From positions 1-32,518 of the forward strand of contig KV921013.1 in NCBI GenBank assembly GCA_002081555.1: 32,518 nt of DNA. The letters are read 5' to 3'. Made by a program: the position numbers and the translations under genes. How positions within the stretch are numbered: the stretch's first letter is position 1; the number at the start of each line of letters is the position of its first letter. The notes under the pieces were generated by a model. It had not been told where the DNA came from. It did no database searches and saw only the letters and a program-made list of their open reading frames with translations. Below, in pieces: positions 1 to 9,886 of the stretch. The stretch comes from Protostelium mycophagum (lineage: Eukaryota > Evosea > Variosea > Protosteliida > Protosteliaceae).

Positions 1-34
1 CGTGGTGGGGGGAATCTGACCAAACTCTGCAATA
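1..34. repeat. Palindromic mini-element (MITE-like), copy 1, right arm only
   Basis: The right arm GGGGGGAATCTGACCAAACT followed by CTGCAAT matches the right arm of the complete copy at 8612-8702. The left arm would lie outside the window. It is followed by TA. Confidence 0.6.
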
Positions 35-1339
35 AGAATGTGTAGGAAATTTGTTTTCGTGAAGATATATTTGATGTTGACAAGATGTAGTTATATCGTC
101 AAAGATAACAATCATTAAACAGTCATCTTATTGCAGATTCTGGCCAGATTCCCCACACCTCGGTAAAAATCTCGGTAATGAACGTGTTTATTACCGAGAA
201 GTGGGGATATCTGACCAAATCCTGCAACATCTCACGCCAAAAATTTTTCTTACAAAAAACATCAATAGAATTTCGTATTTTAATCGAATGAAACTCACTT
301 CCGGCTCCGGTATCCAAAATATACAGCAACATCTTTGTCTGTCCTTTGAAAATGTCAAAAATGTGCAAGCACCACCTGTCAAGTATTTTCCGCATAGACA
401 AAGAAGTATAAATGTACTCTGTGGCAAAGCCACAGTGGGAGGTATTTCATTTAAATTTTTTATCTTATCAAATTACATTTTGCTGGAATTTTTTTGTGTA
501 TTTCAGCGTGAAGAACAAATTTTGATTTTTAAGACAAAGTTCCACAAAGGTTCTAAGTGATTGATAATGCAGCCGCATCGAGGAGCTCGTGATGTCTGTC
601 ATGTTCCAAATGTTCAAGATGAAATAAATAATAATCGCGGCTCACCTCGACTATTTTTGACTGGGATGATGTAGTTTGAAATGCCATCAACATCAGATGG
701 TCCAAATTGTGAGAGGGACAGAGGTTGTGATACGTCGACCTGGTGTTGTCATCTTTTGTGATTGATGTGAATCGTCTTGTCTAAATTGAATGTCTTCAAT
801 GAGGGCCAAAGATTTTGAACGATTGTTGTGATGGTTGAAATGAACCACTGACCCTCATTAAATCTTCTTTCGTGCCATTCTTTCCAAGCACCCAACCATC
901 ATGATTTCCAAAAGCACTGGCCCATCTTACTTTCTTCTGTATCATCGGTTCAAGCGCCATTCTCCAATAGACAGTGGCATTATCCACAATATTATTACCT
1001 ATAGGTAATTTAGACTGAAATCCTATTACCTATAGGAATCCCAGAGGTCACGCACCTGTGATTACATCGCCCGTCAAGATTACGAGGTCAGGCTTTTCCA
1101 TTTCTAATAAAGAGGTGATCAATCTGGAAGATCAGAGGAGACCAACAGATATCCATATACCTCGTCGTGGCATTGTCATTTTCTGGACCCCAAGGTCTAT
1201 CACCGGCAGTGACTTCTCCCTCACCATAGTGCATATCGGTGATCTGCATGATCTTTAACGTGCCATCTTTCTTCAATTGGATCGAGGATCCTTCTGCACA
1301 CACGAACAGAATGAGAATGAAAGTGATGGTGACTCTCAT
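1..1339 (-). CDS. Purple-acid-phosphatase-29-like metallophosphoesterase, secreted, 3' partial
   Basis: Exons (minus) 1339-1161, 1123-1056, 998-853, 739-646 and 343-299 join in phase; the rest lies outside the window or near base 1. The protein begins with a signal peptide (MRVTITFILILFVCAEG). It then carries the metal-site blocks of calcineurin-like phosphoesterases: IMQITDMHYGEG (D and H ligands), LVILTGDVITG (GD) and FGNHDGW (GNHD). Further blocks LSQFGPSDVDGISNY and LLYILDTGAG match the layout of plant PAP29/PAP16-type and yeast Dcr2-type proteins as I remember them. It is probably a secreted or vacuolar metallophosphatase; the substrate cannot be told from sequence. N-glycosylation sites (NAT) are present. 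It is divergent from the zinc-cluster gene. The intron after 299 contains two palindromic mini-elements, so the position of the next exon is uncertain. Confidence 0.8.
131..227. repeat. Palindromic mini-element (MITE-like), copy 2
   Basis: About 97 bp with inverted arms (TTGCAGATTCTGGCCAGATT on the left; GATATCTGACCAAATCCTG then CAA on the right). The interior holds CTCGGTAAAAATCTCGGTAA. Relative to the copy at 8612-8702 the interior is inverted. It lies in an intron of the phosphoesterase gene. Confidence 0.65.
994..1039. repeat. Duplicated palindrome ATTACCTATAGGTAAT at a 3' splice site
   Basis: A perfect 16-bp palindrome at 994-1009 is repeated almost intact at 1025-1039 (ATTACCTATAGGAAT). 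The inferred acceptor of phosphoesterase exon 3 (CTATAG before base 998, minus strand) lies inside the first copy. The second copy offers a duplicated decoy acceptor. Confidence 0.6.
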
Positions 1340-1748
1340 GTTGTGATTTTGTCCCGGAAAGTTTGAAATGAGAGGATGAACTTGGCCTGTGTCGCGAGAG
1401 AATACGATAAAATGTGTTGCAGCACAGAATACACCGTCATAAACACTTGAATATCGTGTTAACGTGAATCACGGTTGGATCACGAGCTGTTCTCGTGATG
1501 TTTCCTCTCTCGATTTCAAAGGTCAAAGAGATTCTGCAGCACCGACCCCGGAGACAATGCTAAAGACTGTCATTCGACCCTCCATACGTCAAGAAAATGT
1601 CAAGAATACGTCAAAAATTCGTGGTCTGACGACAATAATTTATTCCGTATTGCAGAACGGAGCTGAGGCACATAGAAATGGTAGAGGAGGTCTCGCTGTT
1701 AGAATAGTACTCCTTCCAAACACAATCACCGCGCACAACACAAGCAAC
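1340..1748. promoter_or_regulatory. Divergent intergenic region
   Basis: This 409-bp gap lies between two head-to-head start codons. I see no convincing gene. The open frame upstream of 1749 is continuous with the zinc-cluster ORF, but it lacks the composition of coding sequence here. It presumably holds both promoters. Confidence 0.4.
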
Positions 1749-2430
1749 ATGCGCAGCAACCCGACTAAGAAGAGAAAATCCACCAAGAGGCTTGTGCCCT
1801 CTTGTGTGGGATGCCGCGAGCGACACATGTCGTGCGATGAAGGTAAAAATAGATTGACAGTGTGGCATTGTTGACACTTTCAGTCCGCCCATGTTATCAT
1901 TGTACTAGAAGAGAAATCGAGTGCGTCGGCAGATGCGACAAGCGATACAAATACAGAAACGAGACCGCCATTGAAGCCGCAAAGACCAAGGCAGAGCCAC
2001 CGGCAGAGATGTTTCAAAAAGATCTGGAACATATGTTATTTGAAGACTCGCTCCCAGAGTTTTCTTCAAGCACTTCTGCAAGCCCTACTTCCAGCCCTTC
2101 CACCCCCTTCACCTTCTCCTCCACAGAACTCTCATCTACAACCGCGTTTACAACCACATCTACAACCACCACCACCACTCCTTATCCCATCCCCTCTACC
2201 ACTCCTTACGTAACCCCTTCAAGCTCTTTTACAACTGAACCCATTCCGAACACGCAAGAGCCAGACTTTTCATACGAAGACTTGAGCCCCGAGGCTTTCG
2301 TAGAGTCCTTCTTATACTTTTCAAACGGTAAGACATGGTTCCTCTCAACTCATCTCTAACTAATTCAGAATCTTCACAATGGGTGGATCAGCAATCTATC
2401 GCGAAGCCAAAGGACACTGACTTTCGGTGA
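1749..2430 (+). CDS. Zn(II)2Cys6 binuclear-cluster protein, putative transcription factor
   Basis: Exons 1749-1842, 1884-2327 and 2369-2430 (introns of exactly 41 nt each) give 199 residues. A basic start (MRSNPTKKRKSTKR) leads into CVGCRERHMSC and RPCYHCTRREIEC. This gives the spacing C-x2-C-x6-C-x5-C-x2-C-x6-C of a fungal-type zinc cluster; the second half is only reached after splicing intron 1. A basic linker follows (DKRYKYRNETAIEAAKTK), then a long Ser/Thr/Pro-rich stretch (about residues 60-135) that could be an activation region. The C-terminal part has acidic and aromatic patches. It is probably a sequence-specific DNA-binding nuclear regulator. No fungal-specific middle homology domain is present, so the protein is much shorter than typical fungal members. 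Confidence 0.82.
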
Positions 2431-2629
2431 TACGGTGCTGCACTTAGATCGATTGTGAATATACTCGCTTTATTTAAATACTGCTCATTCTATTTTCTTC
2501 ACTTTGCACACTCAGAGTCCAGGTCTTAAAGTCTCAAAACCTATTCTCGCTGGACAAAAAATCCCTCGAGTTGAACAAACGACCACACAACTCTAAATCT
2601 CTTTATCTTTAATCTTGCTGTTGCTACAC
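2431..2629. other. Convergent 3' spacer
   Basis: A 199-bp spacer between the stop codons of the zinc-cluster gene and the RasGEF gene. It contains AT-rich stretches suitable for polyadenylation and no gene that I can see. Confidence 0.4.
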
Positions 2630-5600
2630 TCAATCCTCGCCAGCAGAACTGTCGCTGAGTTCGTCTATCGCATGTCTGAACGCGTTCTGTCCTCTATACA
2701 CTATCGGTTTCACCCTTCCGGCTGATACCTTCAACCGTTGCTCTTTCTTCAGTGCGCTGGGATTGGCATACTTCTGTCCTAACATTTCCTGAGGAATTCA
2801 GACTTTGAAATGGCATGAGTGACAGTGATGTGACACGAAACAGTCTGACCGGGTCGATTTGGATGCGGTTAATGGACTCAAAATCGCGGTAAGCAACCGT
2901 AAAGGTCCAAGACACTTCAGACGGCAGTGAAATTCTACTGGACTTTTTGGCTCATGTCAATTGTTGCGGCTCTGCCGCAACCACACCGACACAATACGTG
3001 AATGTCTTCACCTTCAATAGAATGGCCTTGTCTTTAGCCGTGAGTGAGTTGTTTCCAGACAAGATCCTCAATTTTGACAGGTCGTCATCAGTCATCGTGC
3101 CACTGCGGACACTCCTTCTCTTAGACCTAGCGCTTTTGTCGGCATCAGAATCACTCGTGTAATCTCCGGCAGCGCTGTGGTTGTCTTCGTCGTCTGTCGC
3201 ACCCTGTCAAATGTCGGATGTCAATTTGAGACCATGACGTCGTCATGACAATGTGAATGATCACCTCATCACATTGAGATAGAGTGTCTTCTGTGTCAGA
3301 ATCCGACATGTCCATTCTACCCACAATGATGCTATCTCTGGAGGCCGAATGCATGAATCTCTGCCTTTGTGAATAAAATGTATTTTTTAATTATGTTTTA
3401 AATTTAAAATTACATGTAAATTTTTTCGCCGTATAATCATTAATGTGGTGTTTTAAATTCAACTATAAAAGATTATTTCAACGTAATCTCATGTCTTGAT
3501 AAAAGTTGGAGAATCACACTCACTCCAGTGTCACTGTCTGAGTCATAAGAGGCGGTCCTTGTGGGTGTCGTTGGAGCCGTGACAGATGTGGTGACTCCGT
3601 TGCTGCTTCCCAAATCTGTGCTAGTGGTGCTCAGGCCACGTTTACGTGGTGGTTCCTGCATACGTGGGTGAAGATCTACATGTCAAAACTTACGTATTGC
3701 TCGGAGGCCTCTCTGGCTTGCTTTTCGGTCATGATCTAGATTTTTTCAACTTGAAATTATATTTAAAATAAATTCAATTTTTTGAAAATCAAAATTTTTT
3801 GTGATGTTTTGGCAAAAAAATGTAAAATTTTTTTTTTAGATAAACGTAATAAAATTAAAAATAAAATCCTCACTTTGGGATTTTTCAAATAGTTGTAGAG
3901 GTCTTGGCTTTGATCGATTCTATATTTAGCAGATTGGAAGGTCTTCAACTGGTGTATAAATTTGTACAAGTTTCTGAGCTTGAATATGTTTACGAGGCCT
4001 TCAGCCGTTATGGTGGGGACTTCCTCGACAGAGGTGATGTCTTTAGGATATAGACCGAGGTACGGGATGAGGGGTGGCTCAGACAATGCTGGAAATTTCA
4101 GTGAAATTTGGAAAGAAAGGTAGACCGAAAAAAATGGAGTTGCTGAGATTTGAAAAAACTGTTTTGGCGGGAAAAAATATTTTCGAATCTTGAATTAAAT
4201 ATTAGAATATGTAAAATTCACCCAGTTGTGATCTGTAGTTCTTATAGTTTTGAGACATCTCAAATAGTTTAGACAACGAGTCTAGAGTTGTCATGGATTT
4301 TCGGCTAACACGTTCCCATGTCTTTTCAAGCCTTGAGATGGTGTAGTGGTTCAGTGCGACGATAATCGCATAAGCCCCGTTGTAGTTCTGCAAAATGCGG
4401 CAATCCTGAATATTTCAGTGTTGTAGAGGTGTGTTTCTTACGCATGAGTTGAATTTTCGACAAAACAATAAATTGGAATAGAGTTGTAGATAGACAAAAA
4501 CGGCACAATAAATTGTGCCGGGAGAAGACCATAATTGCTTACTTCTGCGATTTTAATAAAATGCGATATTACTGCTGCTCTTCTTTGCAGTCTGTCCCTT
4601 CTTAAAATCTCAGAATAAACCCACGCCGTCGTCTACAATCGTGTCAGAATGACATATTGACATGTGTCAGAAATGATTGACATGAACGTGACGTACTGTG
4701 TTCCATTGCTGTGCGGCTGTGGTGAAGTGTGGTGATTTCTCCGGCTTTTCAAATGACTTGTTCAAAAACTCCTGTGGCTACAATTTTTTAAATTTAATTT
4801 AATTTTTATTACTATTTTTAGAACGCGATTTCAGCACATAATTATATTTACGCGCCAAAACCGATTTGTGTCTACGTCGACACTTGGCTTTGCCGCATGC
4901 ATCACCACTTTGTTTTCGCACCAGAATATCACGTCAACTACCGTGAAAAATCACGGTACGGTACCCAAATCACCACAAGCGTAAGAGTCTCGAGAATCCT
5001 CCTCACCCTGATGTTTTGCAACAATGAATGATCGATCAATGCCATCTGCAATGCGACGATCATGGGATCGTGATCATCAATGTCGATCTCTCTGAAACTC
5101 TTCTCCAGGCTGATTACGTCTGATTTAACCTCTTCCTTCAGATTCTCTTGCTCTTGGGCCATGGCCTGAAGGGGTCAATGATATCGCATGCGACGTCATG
5201 TGTTCTTTTCATGTGGGGTTGTGACATCATGGATGACATCATGACATGGTGAAATTTACCAGAAATTTCAGGAAGAAGGTGTCATTGGATTGGGTGGAGG
5301 CGTATTGCTTGAATTCATCCATAAATAGCTTGTCATTGCACAATGTTGTGTTACTAGATCCTATCCAATTGCGAAGAACTCTCATGGCCCTACCATACTC
5401 ATTTTATGTTTTTATTATTTATTGAAATATATATTTTATTATGTTGAAAATTTTATTTCGGGAAAAATACAATTTTTTAAATTTTTTAGTCTTATTTTCT
5501 GTTCACAATTCTTTTTTTAAATTTTAAATTTGATGATTTTTGAAAATTTGGCAAAAAATTTATTCGTCATCTTCATTGTCAAAAAGATCTAAAAATAAAC

Positions 5601-8421
5601 TTGTGCGAAGAGTTGAAAGATCTACCTGTTTTGCATTTTCTTGTCCCAAGGGTCGTCGGAATTTCTTTGCAGCTCCACGAGTATTCTCTTAAATAAAGAA
5701 GCAGCGTCTGTATTTCGTTATAATTTATTTTTTGTTGGGTATATTTTTTTGCACTAAAAAGGTTGTACTTTACGAAATCAAAGATGCTACTCACCAATGA
5801 AATAAGAGTGAGTGTACAATATTGTGTCCGTAAACGTGTCATCTACAGCGTTGTAGAATGGGTCCATCAACTTTTGGAATATTGCGTCGGGGGAGGCAGC
5901 ATTTACCAAGTGATTTCCTTCCTTCATGACATATGCCACGTCACTCTCTTCCTGCACAAAGATGTCATCAAGACATCATAGAAATATCAACGACATCATG
6001 ACATGGACTTGACATACCTCAAAGATGTCATCGTGCAATATCATGAATTGCACCAAGTTGCCGCCCACTTGATTTACATCTCCTCTCTGTATAATATTCG
6101 TCATACTTGATTCTAGCTCTTTGAGATACCCTTCTCCTGTCATATGTCATGGGATGTCACATGTCAAAGTGACAGGTGTCCAAAATATCACCTATGGCGT
6201 TTGTGGCGCCTTTTAACCACAGAGATCCGACTGTCTTACACACTTCTACACTCTGCCTTTTTCATTTCAATAAAACTTCAAAAAAAATAATTGTAAAAAA
6301 AACTCACTTGTGGCCTTGTAAAAATTCTCTCAAAAATCGAATAAAAGATGCCAGGAAAATTCGGTGTGACGCAGGCAGCGAAAAAATCAGGCTTCTGGCG
6401 GCAATCTTCTTCTCTTCTTCCTTCTTTATCTCTGTCATGACGTCATCATACATGTCATGACGTCATCATACATGTCATGACGTCATCATATATGCCATGA
6501 CATCTCCATAGATCTCATCATGTCATGACATCTTGGTTGCTCTGATGACGTCATCATGTCATGATCATATGATGACGAACCATTACGTTCTGGCTGCTTT
6601 GCCACATCACATCACAGTATGACGTCACCAGAATTTTCCAGAAAAATTCCACGAAATTTCATGGAAACTCACCGTCCCATATGAAAAAATCATTGTGTAA
6701 CTTGTAAGTGAAAAGCGGGTCTTGCCACTGCTGAAAAAAATGGAGTAGAAAACTCGACACCATGACGGGGTCTGAATTTTCCTCGAAATTTCCCTTCTCC
6801 AGACTTTTCCGTTCTTTTTCAAAGGGGACTTGTTCTATAAAACAATTTTCGGTTTTTTTTTTGAGTAGAAATTCGAGAATTTTCGTGTAAAAGTCGGGGA
6901 GTTTTCCGTTGTCCATGAGCATGTCTGGTGGTACTCCAATGACCCCCCTGTGATGACGTCATCGATCTATTTTTGGACGTGTGATGTGAGAGAAATTTCG
7001 GAGAAGATTCGATGAATATTCGGGAAGATTACGCGTCCAGGATGCCGTTGTCCACGAGCTGCTGGCGTGCTTTTCTACTCATCAACAAGTTGCTCAGTTC
7101 TTCAGACTTCCTATGTCCTACACCTGCCAAAAGTCAATCATCTCATCATATCATGACGAATCATCACGATATGGAGAGGGATGTTTGGAAGGAGGCGCCA
7201 TCACATCGGAGGTCACATTGAAGAACGTGTTTTTTGGCTGCAGAGCAGCGAGCATGATGACACTCGTGCCAATCGTGTCACATTGACATGAGAGAGTAAT
7301 CACATAAATCGGATCTTGTCCGAAAGAAACAACACATCTGATCATCCTGTGCGCATAATGACGCTTCCATGCTTCCATACTCTCGAATGATGTCCGAAAA
7401 TGTAAAAATGATGATCACCTCTATCCACTGAAAGAGATTTGTTTCTGGCATGTTTGGGAGGAGTCGAACTTAATGTGCCTGGTGGAGAAGATGATACCGG
7501 ACCAGTCGATGTCTTTGTCTTTCTGACGGACATGTTCTCCATCTGAGCTCTTCTCAACTTGGCAAAGTTGGAATATTTGTTTCCTGCGTTCCATGAGTGA
7601 TCTGTCTAAATGACAGATCATAAATGACTCACCAAGCTGCTCTTTCAAAACATCGGCTTTGGCCAAGGATTCTAAAGAGACGCTCTGTCTCTTGTCTTTC
7701 TTTGTCAGTGCCTCCTGTTCTGAATCCGCTATCTATATGTTAGATGATGTTGGTTACGTCTGTGACACATAACATACATGAGGTTTCTATTATCAAATCC
7801 TCCTTTTTTCGAGGTCTAAGAGTTGCAGAAAGACGTTTGAGCTTTCTTTCTGTATATGAACCCTTCTCATCTTCGCTCAGATTGCCAGTTAAGAGGGCTA
7901 AATACCTGCGAGAACAATCAATATACATGAACATTCCGAAAGACACCCACATTTCCTCCCATCTTCGGGATTTCATTCTCTCTTTCTCTAATTCTACATA
8001 TAATTTGGTGTTCTCTTGTGTTAATTTGTCATTCTCTGCTAATAATTCGTCTAATTGTTCTCCTAATCGAATTTCCAATTCCTATTTTGTCAATTCGTCT
8101 TGATCATGCACAATGATCAATTTAACAACCCACCTTTCTTCTCAATCGTTTTAAAGCTTTTCGTTCTTCTTCCGATGAAAGGTGCTCAGAATCAGAATCG
8201 TCCGACCTCTATTTGGTCATCAATAAATGGAATCTCAACCAAAGCAATCTTACCGGTGAACCTGTGCTGTTCGACCGACTAATGGGTCCATTATTGTTGG
8301 AGGGTGGCGTTCCGACGGTGATTTCACTTGTCCTTGGTGATATGGTCGGAGATCTAGGAGGTGATGTTGACGAAGAAGGCAGTGTACTTCCTTTCTTCTT
8401 GAACCCGAAGAAGGATGCCAT
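2630..8421 (-). CDS. Multidomain RhoGAP-like / RasGEF signalling protein
   Basis: About 26 exons, roughly 1,150 residues. Start chosen at MASFFGFKKK (8421); an in-frame ATG at 8574 is possible. Order: Ser/Pro-rich N-terminus; acidic and basic segment; coiled coil (about 8090-7960); Ser-rich linker; RhoGAP-like domain (about 7120-6190: VIGVPPDML, DPVMVSSFLLHFF, DPLFTYKLHNDFF, SLIFSLPASHRIFLASFIRF). Then RasGEF_N (about 5985-5265: GNHLVNAASPDAIFQKLMDP, RVLRNWIG) and a CDC25 catalytic domain (about 5165-3690: NIRPQEFLNKSF, RRAAVISHFIKIAE, GAYAIIVALNHYTISRLEKT, PYLGLYPKDIT). A Ser/Asp-rich tail ends at TGA 2632-2630. It should load Ras-type GTPases with GTP at membranes. The RhoGAP part lacks the usual GIFR arginine finger. 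The exon join near 7440-7380 remains uncertain. Confidence 0.85.
4501..4520. repeat. Hairpin CGGCACAATAAATTGTGCCG
   Basis: A perfect 8-bp inverted repeat with a 4-nt loop inside a RasGEF intron. Related copies lie at 18294-18311 (complete) and 19453-19466 (one arm). The loop region carries AATAAA. Confidence 0.7.
6434..6493. repeat. Tandem repeat, three 20-bp units rich in TGACGTCA
   Basis: Three head-to-tail units GTCATGACGTCATCATACAT (the last ends TATAT) lie in a RasGEF intron between the two RhoGAP-like exons. Each contains the 8-bp palindrome TGACGTCA. Degenerate TGACGTCATCA words continue to about 6565. Confidence 0.85.
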
Positions 8422-8550
8422 GTTTATCGATGTTTCCCTATGATGCTCAGACGCATTGTTGCGAGTGTAGTTTGACACTTCCCTGTCGTGCTCAGAACTG
8501 ACAGCATTTTCTTTATGTTCATCTGGCACTTTGGTGTGCCAGAGGCTCAA
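8416..8550. repeat. Imperfect direct repeat, left copy (RasGEF 5' region)
   Basis: This stretch aligns almost without gaps to 9489-9619 in the same orientation. Shared words include GCTCA, GACAG, ATCAGG-like and AGAGGCTC/AGAGGCCTC blocks. The two copies bracket the small secreted gene at 8803-9212. Substitutions are not concentrated at third codon positions, so I read it as duplicated flanking DNA and not as coding. Confidence 0.55.
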
Positions 8551-8611
8551 GCCAAGGATGTGTTTTTCAATCATCCTTTCTTCCAGTCCCGCAAGAAATA
8601 GAAATTCATTA

Positions 8612-8702
8612 TTGCATGATTTGGTCAGATTCCCCCATTTCTAGCACACGTTAACTACCGAGATTTTTAACGTGGTGGGGGGTTTCTGACCAAATCATGC
8701 AA
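8612..8702. repeat. Palindromic mini-element (MITE-like), copy 3, complete
   Basis: A 91-bp element with 18-bp perfect terminal inverted repeats TTGCATGATTTGGTCAGA, then C-rich and G-rich runs. The core is CACGTTAACTACCGAGATTT followed by TTAACGTGG. It is flanked on both sides by TA, as expected for a Tc1/mariner-type target duplication. It sits in the divergent promoter between the RasGEF gene and the secreted gene at 8803. Confidence 0.75.
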
Positions 8703-8802
8703 TAGACCAGGAACGATGATTTTCTGGGATGGGAAACGTCAAAGGAAGAAGGTATAGTGAGGTTTTACATTCAGGGTGTACAGAACTTCAGAAGGATTCA
8801 CA

Positions 8803-9212
8803 ATGAGAGCCGCAGTGCTACTCGCCTTTGCCCTGTTAGCTGTGTCAGGTAATCGGTCAACATTCTATTGACGACCTGAGCTTTTACAGTTTTGTGTGAC
8901 CCGGTCGGTATTTTTAGTCTAACTTCCTGCGAATGCAACTCTCAGTCTATTTCGTCGAGATGCATCCAGCACTTTTCCCCAGAATACGTACTCCACGGTA
9001 ATACGCTCTGGCCTATTTATACCATGCCAGTCGGGGAAAGCACTGTGAATGGAAAGGACATTACAGTCCAGTTTGGGGACGGTATGAAGTGTAACGGCAC
9101 AGTGACAATAGAAGAGCTAATACTGAAATGTGAATTGCCGCACACCATTAATAATACCTCTTGCGATGTGTCCTTCCGTTGCACCGGCTACTGTCACAAT
9201 GAACGAAAATAA
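8803..9212 (+). CDS. Small secreted cysteine-containing protein, unknown function
   Basis: Exons 8803-8848 and 8890-9212 are separated by a 41-nt intron that splits the signal peptide. The product is 122 residues: MRAAVLLAFALLAVS, then a likely cleavage near VLC-DP. The mature part has nine cysteines, sites for N-glycosylation (NGT, NNT) and no membrane segment, suggesting a disulfide-stabilised extracellular or vacuolar protein. I do not recognise the family. The start fits a short 5' leader after the divergent promoter shared with the RasGEF gene, and the gene is bracketed by the direct repeats 8416-8550 and 9489-9619. Confidence 0.75.
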
Positions 9213-9886
9213 ATTGAGGCCCAGAAATATTTGGATTGCATATCGAACATTGCTGATGACTGAGCATCATTTTATTGATCATCATGAGCCAATCTTGGAG
9301 CAAGAGAGCCTGGGGCTGGAGCAAGAAGAGCTCTATTGACCAAGGCTGTCTAATGGACAGACCAAATTCTGCTTGTTGGAATTGGATACCTTGTGGACGG
9401 CAAGATGAGTCAGATCAAGAAACTAAAAACTCCATGGGACTGTTTGACAATGGAGTATCTGATGACGATATGAGACTGCTTGATGACAGCAATTTGTTTA
9501 TGCTTCTGTACCTCATCATGATCCTTTCCTTGCCGGTGTGGTTTGATACTTGCCTGTCGAGCTCAAAACCGACAACGGTTTCCTTTCTGCTCATCAGGCT
9601 TGGTGTCAGAGAGGCCTCTTTAGTTGCCTCTTTATCACATGTGAGGTGTACAACAGAATCCTTGTGAAGACCCTTCTGCTCCCTTTTTCTGTTTCCTTTA
9701 AGATGAGAAAACGAGGTTTCATAAAAGATGTTTCGTAGCTGGTCGTCTGTGAGGATCATGAAGAGAGTGTTGCAAAGCTGTTTGTGGAAAGCATCCGCAA
9801 TTGTAGAGCGATTTGTTTCAATTCAAATTTCCCGCACTTTTTCGAAATCATCTTTCGATCACAGATATCGAGACGGCACAACAGCC
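9213..9886. other. Long spacer with duplicated segment, no supported gene
   Basis: The spacer holds the right copy of the direct repeat (9489-9619). A 114-codon minus-strand frame (9759-9415) spans that copy, but it shows no recognisable domain, so I do not call it a gene. The 3' part must carry the promoter of the methyltransferase gene. Confidence 0.4.
9489..9619. repeat. Imperfect direct repeat, right copy
   Basis: It matches 8416-8550 over about 130 bp at roughly 60-70 percent identity by eye, in the same orientation. It lies upstream of the methyltransferase gene. Confidence 0.55.

Noticed and set aside
5760-6000. RGS domain in the minus-strand exons around 5.1-6.0 kb
   Set aside because: After splicing, the exons run directly into an unmistakable CDC25 domain, so they are RasGEF_N instead.
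9415-9759. Minus-strand 114-codon ORF as a gene related to the RasGEF N-terminus
   Set aside because: The similarity to 8416-8550 is at DNA level and substitutions fall on all codon positions; no domain. It is treated as duplicated flanking DNA.
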